Both the position numbers and the translations under genes were made by a program. Positions 45,056-54,336 of a stretch of DNA of 64,000 bases are shown here, piece after piece; the stretch's first letter is position 1; every line of letters starts with the position of its first letter. Where the stretch lies: contig BDIU01000145.1 of assembly GCA_002118135.1 (NCBI GenBank), positions 31,092-95,091 on the forward strand, given 5' to 3'. This stretch comes from Trebouxia sp. TZW2008 (taxonomy: Eukaryota; Chlorophyta; Trebouxiophyceae; Trebouxiales; Trebouxiaceae). The notes under the pieces were generated by a model. That model saw nothing but the letters and a program-made list of their open reading frames with translations, made no database searches and was not told the origin of the DNA.

Positions 45056-45863
45056 TCAAGCTGTGTTGGAGCTGCTCAGCCCTATTTGGATTGCTTGGTG
45101 TATTTGCTGCAAATCTTGGTGTGAGTCGAAGGTGATTGATAGCAAATCATCTGGGCTTGTTGGGTTGTAGTGGGCAGTGAACATGTCCAGCACAGTCAGG
45201 ATCTTGAAAGACAGCGCAGATCTCTTGATCTTGACAGCACCAAAGTCTCTGAAGAACATGACCATGTGCACTTTGCCATGTGTTGGGTGCTGCAGAAACA
45301 GCACCTTCGCCTTGAGCTTTACTGTCAGACAGCTGCATGAGCTGTGAATTGCCCAGCAGCAGGCAGACGTCACAGAGCATGATGCTGACCTTGAAGAAGT
45401 ACTCCAATCTATCGAGGTATGCCTCCACTCTGCTTGGAGAGTCACTGCGCAACTTTCCTACGGTGAAGTGTCTGCAGCAGAATGAACATCAGCGCATGAG
45501 CCTGATCAACTTGCAGGCTGGCCCTCTTGACAGTACATCATGAGGAATTGTTTAGCTGCTTAAGGTCAAGTGCATAGAGGGTGTGCATGCTGTGACTGGC
45601 TTTGGCAGATAGGCGCACACATGTGTATACCTACACAGCACGCTGACTTGAGGAGCTGCAGCATTTTGTGCTGTGTCTGCATTTTCCTGTAGGTTTGATT
45701 CTTGTTTGCACTTCACGGACTGACTCAATCCCTGAGCTGGCTGTTGGAGGAGCTCTGCTGTGCAAGCGCTGTCTTTGAGCAGATCTGACTCTACCTTGCC
45801 TGCTTTGCTGTTCAGTCTGTACAAGCCAACAGGTGTGGGCTGCGCAGGCAAGGAAGACAGCAT
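45056..45863 (-). CDS. Unidentified 191-residue protein
   Basis: Three exons join in phase: 45863-45631 (from ATG), 45471-45390 and 45316-45056. The first encodes a Gln/Ala/Ser-rich region. The second reads HFTVGKLRSDSPSRVEAYLD, then RLEYFFK. The third reads LKAKVLFLQHPTHGKVHMVM, continues FFRDFGAVKIKRSALSFKIL and ends SSSNTA before a stop. The last exon looks like a folded domain but I cannot name it. The last acceptor (GTAAAG) is weak. It is divergent from COQ6. Confidence 0.45.
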
Positions 45864-46113
45864 AGAGCAGGAAAGAGTCCACCGGTCAACGCTGCTCTAT
45901 AGCGTCTCGCTGTGAAGCTCCTGTCGCTGTTGCTTTGGGTTGCCTGCGTTACTCGGTGGCGTTACTCGCAATGAGGGAAATGAGGGACCCTCATTGCGCA
46001 GAACGTGACGCGCTACACAATAACGTCCGCAAAGTATGATGGAAGGACTTTGGGGATAGAATCTTAACCCTTGCGATGGAAGCAATCGGACTCGACCGCT
46101 GAGGCTGCATGTG
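45864..46113. promoter_or_regulatory. Divergent intergenic region upstream of COQ6
   Basis: 250 bases between two head-to-head start codons. The direct repeat GAGGGA appears twice near 45973-45990, and GTTACTC occurs twice nearby. No known motif is recognised; the promoter role is inferred from arrangement. Confidence 0.35.
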
Positions 46114-49100
46114 ATGCGTTGCGGTGCACTGCGAGCGCTGACAGCGCAACGGCTTCTGGGACAGTGTCGCACCTTCGCAGCTGCCGCCGATGATCTGTAC
46201 GATGTTGCAATCGTTGGCGCAGGGCTCACCGGCGCAGCTCTTGCTGCAGGCCTTGGTACGTTCACCTGATTGGTCAAGCTGCTGACATGACCGCTTGATT
46301 GCCGATCTGGCAACCCATCCCTGCTGCAGGCGCAAATAGACTCACACGGAATCTGAGGATTGCTCTGCTGGATCGACAGGTAAACAAGCAGAGCATCTTA
46401 TCCGCTGATCACTGTCCTTGTTGCAGCAGCATGGCTCATCACTGCTGCATTTGCATCATGTTTGCCTAATGCAGGAGCCTCCAGCAATCGCACAGCCAAG
46501 TCTACAGGCTCCTGCAAACAGAGTCAGCACCCTCACACCTGCTAGCATACAGCTTCTCACAGACATAGGTGCATGGCCAGACATAGCGCCTCCAAGATCT
46601 GCTCCTTTCTCTCGGATGCAAGTGTGGGACAGCTTGGGCCGCAGCTTTGTGCAGTATGATGCAGCAAACCTTGCAGAGCCAAGCATGGGACATGTGGCAG
46701 AGAACGGCGTGATTCAGCATGCAATCATGCAGCGGTTGCAACCAAATGTGGAGAAGATGTGGCCAGTGAGTATGTGCTGCCTGTTCAGATTTGCTCTCTA
46801 GGCCTGCAATGACCTCTGCTGCTGCTGCTGCTGCCATGCATGATGCTTAGGTCAAGACCTGTGTCTTTTCTCAGCTTGCGTGTGTTGTCTATGCAGGCGT
46901 CCCTGCAAGGCTTGCAACTGCCCCCTTACTCACCAAGCCAACAGGAAGGTCAGCATGCTGCTTGCGCATTGTATGAAGGACACAGCCAGACATTGCGTCT
47001 GCACATTTATGGTGGCTAGTGTATGCTGTCATGTGCTGTCATGGCATGCCCCTCCAGCAGCCACTATTGATGCCCTTTCTCATATTGCATACCTCATCTA
47101 ATCACAATGTAAGCATGCTTTGCAGCAGCAGTTTGTACACACGTTGCATGCTATATTTACATCCATCTGCAGCTTCACTGCCGGGTATCTGTTTCCCTCT
47201 ATGCATTCAAAACCGATCCCTGTTTAGGTGAATCAAAGTCCAGCAGCACATATGCCAGCCTGCAAATCCAATACGCCTCCATCAGAGGCAAGCTGGTAGT
47301 TGGGTCAGATGGCAGCAACTCTCAAGTCCGCCAAACAGCACTGTGATTGTTTCCTTGGCTGTTGATATATCTCAGATTGTTGCTTGTTCAGCAGAATCAC
47401 AGTCCAACAGCACCTATGCCACACTGCAGCTTCAAGACATCTCCATCAAAGTTAAGCTAGTGGTTGAGTCACTAAAAGACAACTCTTAGACGCACTAAAG
47501 GGCACTGTGATGGTTCTTTTGCTATACATACATCCAATTTTTGTGCCTGTATAGGTGAATCACAGTCCAGCAATGCATATGCAAAGCTGCAGCTGCAAAA
47601 CACCTCTATCAAAGCCAAGCTAGTGATTGGGTCAGATGGAGGCAATTCAAAAGTGCGCCAGCTAGCTCAATTGAGGACTGTGTTTTGGAGCTACAAGCAA
47701 CGAGGACTGGTAGCAACTGTCGCAACAGATGAGCCCAATTATGCAGCGCTGCAAATGTTCCTGCCTAAGGGGCCCTTGGCGTTGTTGCCTGTCAGAGATG
47801 GCTTCAGTAACATTGTGTGGTCCACGACGCCTGTCCAAGCAGCTGAGTTGGAAGCTATGACTCCAGAACAATTTGTCAGTGCAGTCAATACGGTTAGTCA
47901 CTCACCCTCACGCGCAGTCACACTGACACTACAGTGTCAGCAGTCTGTAAGCGCAGTTAATACGGTTAGTCACTCAGTCTCGCATGCATGCAGTCATGGT
48001 GACAGAGTTATGCCAACAGTCTGTTGATGCTGTTGATACGGGCAGTCACTCAGTCACACACACACAATCACACTAACACAATTGTAACAGCAGTCTGTAA
48101 GCGCAGTCAATCTACATAGTCACTCAGTAATATATGCATGCACATTGACAGAGTCCAGACGGCACAACTTGTGTTGATGCGTCAGACTGCACGTATGAAT
48201 ATGCAACTAATTTTGATGACTGTGCTGACAAGCGGAGGGACACAGTTGTGGCAGCAGTTTGTCAGCGCGTTTAGCATGATTAGCTGCTCACCCGCACATG
48301 CAGTCAATGTGACACACAACACATTTGGTTGCTCAATCACACTTGCAGTTGTTCTGACTTGGACTCAACACAATTGTGTGTGACACAGGCTATATTGGCT
48401 TTGGACTTTGCAAGTGTGTAGTGGACAATGCTGCATGCAAGCTGCATCAGATCCTGGAATGCATGCATGTGTCATGTACAGCTGCTGTCTCAAGATCGCA
48501 AACAAATGTTGTTGTCAAGCCCATAAGCACAATTAGTAAATTCGCTGAAAGCAAATCATGTCTGTTGATGAGCGCATTGGCGTGTGGATGCGAAAGCTGC
48601 TAAGGCTTCTTGTTGCTTGTGGCCAAAATTACGTCACAAATCATGTGCAGGCGTTGTCAGGAGGGCCACGGCCAACATCAGTCATACAAGGGCTCCCAGG
48701 TGCTAGCGGAGGTTCTGCAAAGTTTGAGAACCCGCCATTTGTGACCAAAGTGGTTGGGCAGCCACCAAAGTCATTTCCTTTGGTCCTTTGTCATTCTGGC
48801 AGGTCAGACTTGGCTTGATATATTGACATTGCTGTGTGCAAAACAGTTTAACCATGATGCCAGTCAGACCTGTTCTTGTCATGCTGCATGAAGTTTGCCA
48901 ACACGCTTGCAGCGTACTGGGTTTAGAAGTGCACACCACCTGAGCTGCATCAGGCAGTACAGCTGATGACCAATCATGCCGATCATTGCCACGAATTCAC
49001 GATGCCAGGCAGATCTTTTTACCTCATACCTTGTAAGCTGTTCTGCATGCACGCATGCACAGGCTCACTATCTTTGCATATGCACTACGTTCAAGCTGCA

Positions 49101-50197
49101 ATCAGTAGTTGATGAGCAATTCAATGACAGCAATCATTGTCACACCTGCTGGCATGAGTGCTAGGTATGCGTGGCCCAATGGTACGTCAAGTTTTATGTC
49201 TACAGGTACGTGCGCCCTAGGCTGGCTTTGATCGGTGACACTGCACAAACCGTGCATCCATTGGCTGGTCAAGGGGTCAATCTAGGTATAGGGCATGTCA
49301 ATGCTTAGGTGGATGCAACTGTGTATGCAGAGCATACTAAGGCTTGCATGTGCATGCTGGGTGGGTGTAGTCCAGTGAACAAGCGTTGTGTCTGTAGGTA
49401 TGTGCGCCCAAGACTGGCTTTGATCGGTGATGCTGCACACACTGTGCATCCATTGGCCGGTCAAGGCGTCAATCTGGGCTTTGGGGACGTCAAGGCTCTG
49501 GTGGACGCCATTGTTTATGCCACAGAGGTTGGCATTGATATCGGCAGCATTTCTTACCTTGAGGTCAGTGCTGCTAACACCTCTCAGCTGTTGCCATGCT
49601 ACTCCTTGCGTTATTTGGGGTTGACTGTGTTGTCTGCTGCATGTGCTTTTCAATGCTTAGTCAATTTGCAGTTCATGTCAGGCCCGACATTGATTTATTG
49701 ATCTTGAGCCTATTGTGGATATTGGGAGCATTGCATATCTTGAGGTCATTAGGTCTGCTGACACCTGCTCAGGTGCTCAATCATGTGCAAGCGGTTTTTA
49801 TGCCAATTGGATGTGCCGTCCAATTGCAAAATGGACCAACACTCCACATGCACATATGCTCATGCAGCAATGCAACTTGCTTGCACAATGCACCCTGGTT
49901 GATGCTCACTTGCGGAGCATATGATTCTCACGTATGCTCCACAAACCTGGTCTGACGCTGAGGTGCGCAGCTCACAGACCATGCATACAAGAGTTATGAA
50001 TTCTTGTAAAGCAGGAGCAGTATGAAAGGTCGCGTCAGCGGGCCAATCTCAGTATGACAGCAGCCTTGGACGGGCTTAAGAGAGTGTTCGAGCCTCAGAC
50101 AGGCCTCTCAGCTAGAGTGCGCAGCCTTGGCTTGGGTATGCTCAATGAACTTCCATTCGCGAAGGACAAAATCATGCAGTATGCCATGGGCAGATGA
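46114..50197 (+). CDS. COQ6: COQ6 ubiquinone biosynthesis flavin monooxygenase
   Basis: FAD-dependent hydroxylase of the mitochondrial coenzyme Q pathway. Eight exons join in phase: 46114-46255, 46330-46379, 46475-46765, 46897-46948, 47555-47892, 48651-48802, 49398-49563, 50012-50197; 458 residues, normal for the family. The start ([20 protein letters not shown], then [10 protein letters not shown]) looks like a mitochondrial presequence. Motifs: FAD Rossmann [39 protein letters not shown] motif [18 protein letters not shown] motif [20 protein letters not shown], then [20 protein letters not shown] and an end in [20 protein letters not shown]. Three introns contain decayed copies of adjoining exon sequence. 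The last acceptor (TTGTAAAG) is unusual. It converges with LSM8. Confidence 0.92.
47222..47660 (+). repeat. Three tandem copies of the start of COQ6 exon 5
   Basis: Units near 47227, 47394 and 47555 each start like (GTG)AATCACAGTCCAGCA and read ES-SS-YA-LQ. Copy 1 keeps [13 protein letters not shown] but meets a stop soon after. Copy 2 has lost the DG motif (VVESLKDNS, then stop). Copy 3 is the working exon with [13 protein letters not shown]. Each is preceded by a CAG/TAG-type acceptor or remnant. The period is about 165 bases. Confidence 0.85.
47866..48300 (+). repeat. Five degenerate copies of the COQ6 exon 5 donor region
   Basis: The real exon end (CAATTTGTCAGTGCAGTCAA, then TACG|GTTAGTCACTCA) is followed by look-alikes near 47938, 48018, 48091 and 48255, each with CAGTCTGTAAGCGCAGT-like sequence and a TAGTCACTCA-like tail. 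Spacing is 70-160 bases. The copies sit in the following intron. Confidence 0.75.
49203..49345 (+). repeat. Pseudo-exon copy of COQ6 GD-motif exon
   Basis: Copy of exon 7 located ~190 bases upstream of it, including a TACAG acceptor. It reads [20 protein letters not shown], then [13 protein letters not shown], then stops. Ala to Thr and His to Gln changes fall inside the FAD-binding GD motif. A further fragment near 49713-49750 ([11 protein letters not shown]) repeats the end of the same exon downstream. Confidence 0.88.
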
Positions 50198-50302
50198 GAT
50201 GCCAATGTGAATAGAATAGCATTCTGATGCAGCATTCTTATCAGCTGGCGATTGTTTGAAAGGCTCCAAAATCTCTGTATATATGTAGAAGCAAATGAAG
50301 TG

Positions 50303-50307
<5 letters not shown>

Positions 50308-50352
<45 letters not shown>
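50308..50352 (+). repeat. (CTG)15 microsatellite
   Basis: Fifteen uninterrupted CTG triplets on the plus strand, about 110 bases past the COQ6 stop and 250 bases past the LSM8 stop on the other strand. It is probably in one or both 3' untranslated regions. Confidence 0.95.
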
Positions 50353-50355
<3 letters not shown>

Positions 50356-50602
50356 GTAAAACACAACGTTGTCTCCTTTTGTGTGCCACAGCATATGACA
50401 GGCAGTGGCAATGTAGGTCTTGCAGCACATATACCATAGGTAGGTAGCGTTGCAAGCCAGCGCTGGCACAGACCTTGCCACTTCTCCCAGCAAGCTATAC
50501 AGCTGAAAGGCGTCCAGCAGCTAAATAGTCATAACGCTGGACTCAAAGCTCAACAAGGCAGTTGACAAATCAGGTTACAGCAGGTTTCCAGCTGACGCAT
50601 CC

Positions 50603-51549
50603 TCAATGGCTGATGACACCAAGCGGCTGTGATCTCACATGTGCAAAATCTATTGACGAGTCCATTTCATCATCGACCTCACCCACCACAGCACTGCATA
50701 GCATGCAAGGAAAGGATTCTGAGTGACCTCATACGCATTCGTGATTGGCAACTATGAGTGCTGAGCATCAGTCCTTAGCATGATGTCAACTTGCAGTGAA
50801 GCAGCAAGTCACCGTCTGCAGTATTTGTGATGCAACACATCATACCCTTTGTACAAATGCATTGAGACTATGGAGGGCTCAAGTGCAGCGCTTATTCCAG
50901 AATGCACAATGCAAGCCACCAGACGGTATGTGCATGCAATTGACAGTATAGCTGACTGAAAACAACAATAAGCCCATTTGTTGCAATGGTGGGTCAATGA
51001 CTTCGTCACTGTGACAAATAGCAGACTCACATATTGTCTCCCCTGATGACATACAAACCTAAAGCCAGCTTCTCAACCCCTGCCTGCAGTCATCATTTTC
51101 ATGTGACCAGGGTGAAGCATCATGTTCACAACAGACCAACCCATGTGCGCACTTGCAGAGAACATCCAAATAGCAACCCTGCCTACCTTTGTTGAGTACA
51201 CTCGTTCATGACACTCATCCAGAATCAGATTTGTTGCTTGGTCATATCCCTTAAGTACTCCCTGCGCCATTTGCTTGACATTATTTGTAGTCAAAGCTGC
51301 ATTTGGCAGCCTGAAGAGCAAGAAGTGCAGGATCACACTAGCTGAGCTGGTCAGAGTTATATAGCAATTACTGGCAAATAGCTTACCACAATCTGCCGGC
51401 CATCGCTAGTGATCACAGAAATTGTGGCTGCAAGACGCAAATGCATAGCAAGTCAGCAACACCCCTCCAGCAAACTTGCCATGTAAAAAGCGTTGTGCCG
51501 GGTGCTCACTGTTGACCATGTCGGCGAGGCCGGTTTCGTGACCAGACAT
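50603..51549 (-). CDS. LSM8: U6 snRNA-associated Sm-like protein LSm8
   Basis: Subunit of the nuclear LSm2-8 ring that binds the U-rich 3' end of U6 snRNA. Five exons join in phase: 51549-51510, 51427-51387, 51261-51187, 51083-51031, 50693-50603; 99 residues, the family length. It reads MSGHETGLADMVNTTISVIT, SDGRQIV, GVLKGYDQATNLILDECHER, VYSTK, AGVEKLALGLYVIRGDNI and AVVGEVDDEMDSSID, ending in SQPLGVISH. The Sm1 motif (VLKGYDQATNLILD) and Sm2 motif (YVIRGDNI) are intact. All introns are GT-AG. Confidence 0.95.
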
Positions 51550-52839
51550 GATGCGCAGCTCAGCTTGAGTGAGGCAGCACTGCTTTAATAGCCGAGCAGG
51601 CCACGCAGACTTAGTCCATCGTCATGCACGCCGCGTGCCACAAGCAGAGTTGATCTGTACTGCGTGTATGGGGCAGGACCGGTGCGGTTGACGCAGGCAA
51701 CGGAGGTCGTCCGCCAGTGCTGATTTGAGAGCAGCGTCGCGAGGTCACAAGCGTCAGTCTCGAGGTTTGTACAGTCGAGCACCTAGCTTAGGCGCTTTCC
51801 TCTGCCCTATTCAGGCGAATACGAAACGGCAGAACAGGTCAAGGGTTTCATTTGCAGAGCATTGCAGGCTGATTGCTTCTTCAGGCGGCAGAGAGGCAGT
51901 GACGCTGTGTCGATAGCAAAGCTTACGTACGGTGAGCGCGTTCTCTACATCGCTTTCCGCGTGTGTGTCATGTCATGTAGCTTCATGTCAATCCTAGGAT
52001 GCTTTTTCAAAATCTTTGAGACCGGATCTTCCGATATGTCGACATCAGCGAGACTGAGGGTTGTCATGATGCCTTTGTGTATACGTGCTAGCCTCAGTAC
52101 ATCCTCCGTGCGGAATGTCTATCTTAGCTGGCTTGTCCGCCCCTTACCATTGTAAACCTGAGGAGATTGAAAGCAGGAACCTGTCTGCCTGTCTTGTGCA
52201 CGTAGGTGTGCAGAAGCTCTCGGATGTGCAACATCTCGACTTGTATTCGGTCGGCATAAGATTCCGCCCTCTCGATCTTGAGACCTGCGTTTGACTGCAG
52301 GCAGGCATCCCGCTTCGGCGGCGCTGTGCGGTCAGAGGCTGAAGGCACACCAGGTACGCCCCTTGCCGCTCCTACATATGCTATGACATCAGCGGGGATG
52401 ACGATCAAACGATTTTCCAACACTTGACCTGACAAATGATGCTGACAAACATCACTGCGTTCTTCCTGACCCGCTATGCTCTTCAGCCTGTCAACATTCA
52501 GCTGTCGAATGATGAGCTTTCGAAATCAATCTTAGGACACCTTCAGAAGCAGTCGCCCTAATCAAGTGGCTGCTTGTGAGAGCAAATGTTTCCCTGACGA
52601 TAGCTATTGTTGATTGCGCAAGATCCTGTTCTGATGATGCTAAAACAAATACTTTCGTTCTACCAAGCAGCTGCAATATGCTGTGTGGAAACAAATTTGG
52701 AGACCTGAACTGAAGAACAGTCTTGCTGCATTCTGCACGTACTTGTTGCTGTGCACTCAGCGCTGCGCATCATGTCTGCAAAGTGTGTAATGTTTCTGTG
52801 TGTGCTGCAGGTTTGCTGGTTGTGTTTAGCATCAACAGT
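51550..52839. other. Unresolved region between LSM8 and enoyl-CoA isomerase
   Basis: 1.3 kb. On the minus strand a stretch at about 52330-52150 after a CTGCAG acceptor reads IERAESYADRIQVEMLHIRE, then LLHTYVHKTGR, and reaches a GTAAGG donor-like site. It looks exon-like, but I could not build a gene around it. Otherwise this should hold the LSM8 and isomerase upstream regions. Confidence 0.35.
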
Positions 52840-53637
52840 ATGTCCAACTCCTGGGTGCAGGTCAACAAGCGGCCCGGGGGTTATGCCATTGTTTCATTGT
52901 GCAAGGAGCCTGCCAACACCTTGGACTTCAAGCTGTGGCAACAGCTTGCAGATGCAGTCAGCCAGCTAGAACAAGACTCCTCTGTCAGAGGCATCATCAT
53001 TGCTTCTGGCCTCAGAAGGGACATCTTCTCTGCTGGCAATGACATCGTGGGTCTGTATGCTCCAAAGACCACCAAAGAGGCATACGGGAAGTTCTGGATC
53101 ACACAGAATCAGTTTCTGGCTCGATTGTATCGGTCACCTTTGGTAACGATTGCAGCCATTCGTGGAGCATGCCCAGCAGGGGGTTGTGCCATAGCCATGT
53201 GTTGTGATGCTCGCTTCATGACAGAGCAGGGTCACATAGGCTTGAATGAAGTTGCGCTTGGCATACCTGTGCCCGCCATGTGGGCTCATCTGATGGTGAA
53301 TACCATTGGTCAAGGCAAATCTGAGCAGCTGCTGCAGTTTGCCAGGCTCTTGTCTCCTCAAGAAGCTCTGCAAATGGGTCTTCTCGACCAAGTAGTCTCA
53401 AAAGACCAGCTCATTACTACAGCAGAAGCTGCCATGCAGAGGATGCTGAAAGCTGGACCAGATTCTGGCCGGCAAGCAACTAAGAATCATCTAAGGAAGC
53501 AGTTTTCTCAGGAATGGGAATCGTTCTGTGTTCCTGAGGTAGAGGGTGCTTGGGAACAGCTTTGTCAGGAAAAGACTGTAGCTGCTATTGGTGGTGTCTT
53601 GGAGAATCTGGCCAGGAAAAAGAAGTCTAAGCTGTAG
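52840..53637 (+). CDS. Enoyl-CoA delta-isomerase-like crotonase, peroxisomal
   Basis: Crotonase-fold enzyme that shifts cis/trans-3-enoyl-CoA to trans-2-enoyl-CoA so that unsaturated fatty acids can enter beta-oxidation. One uninterrupted frame, 265 residues from ATG 52840 (MSNSWVQVNKRPGGYAIVSL). Motifs: FSAGNDIVGLY (oxyanion loop), IRGACPAGGCAIAMCCDARF, and GLNEVALGIPVPAMW with the expected catalytic Glu in LNE. The protein ends KKKSKL; the final SKL is the canonical PTS1 peroxisome signal, so a mitochondrial isoform is unlikely. The open frame extends upstream of the ATG to a TTG, and an upstream spliced leader cannot be excluded (CTGCAG precedes 52811). It is the only clearly intronless conserved gene in the window. 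Confidence 0.9.
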   Translation: MSNSWVQVNKRPGGYAIVSLCKEPANTLDFKLWQQLADAVSQLEQDSSVRGIIIASGLRRDIFSAGNDIVGLYAPKTTKEAYGKFWITQNQFLARLYRSPLVTIAAIRGACPAGGCAIAMCCDARFMTEQGHIGLNEVALGIPVPAMWAHLMVNTIGQGKSEQLLQFARLLSPQEALQMGLLDQVVSKDQLITTAEAAMQRMLKAGPDSGRQATKNHLRKQFSQEWESFCVPEVEGAWEQLCQEKTVAAIGGVLENLARKKKSKL

Positions 53638-54336
53638 AATACTTCGGCACCTTCATGCCAGTGTGCTGTAGTTTGTACAACAGTGTAGACATGGTACTGT
53701 ATTGATACTGTGCTGAGACTGCCCTCACGGCTGCGTCAACGCAGCCTTTGTATGCTTATAACAGACCGAGCCCTATGAAGCAAGTATGAGTGAACAAATG
53801 TGCTGTAGTGTTCTGTGAAACTCATGGCTGTTCAGACTGCGCCAAGCCAACACAAAGTCCAGCACCAATCAAAGCTCAAGGATCAGACGTGGGTTTGCGC
53901 TCAGTACAGCACAGGATCGTTTTCCGAAAACTGCCTGTTCAAGTATGATGGCATGCATCCAAGCAGCAGCATGTTGGTTGCTCAGCAACCGTTGCTGTCA
54001 GTGCATGCGCACATGAGCCAGCGGCCGTGGATCTTTTGTCACAGATCTTCTTGCGTGAAGGTATAGCATTTGATGTAATTTGTCACAAGCTCTGCCCAGT
54101 GCCACAGCAGAATTATGTCGTGAGTAAAGTGACCATGCTTTGCGGGTAATTGGGGCTCAGAGGCAAAGCTTTCTTTTGAGACAGAGGCTTAAACCCTTTG
54201 GCCAGGACATGGTTGCCTGTTGTCACGTATTAACGTCATGATCTGACGAACACTTTGTGTAGCGTTGTACAAGTGAAGCCAAATGACAAAACAAGATACC
54301 AAACAATCATGATCACAACCTAATGCAGTACGGGAA
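53638..54336. other. Convergent intergenic region
   Basis: 700 bases between the isomerase stop (+) and the CPP1-like stop (-). Only short open frames occur; no gene is supported. Confidence 0.5.

Noticed and set aside
47900..48300. CRISPR-like spaced repeats
   Set aside because: Repeats are degenerate, unevenly spaced, lack a palindromic core and derive from the neighbouring exon; the host is eukaryotic.
51725..52155. Plus-strand ORFs of 60-97 residues between LSM8 and the isomerase
   Set aside because: No motif or splice chain; composition looks like non-coding sequence.
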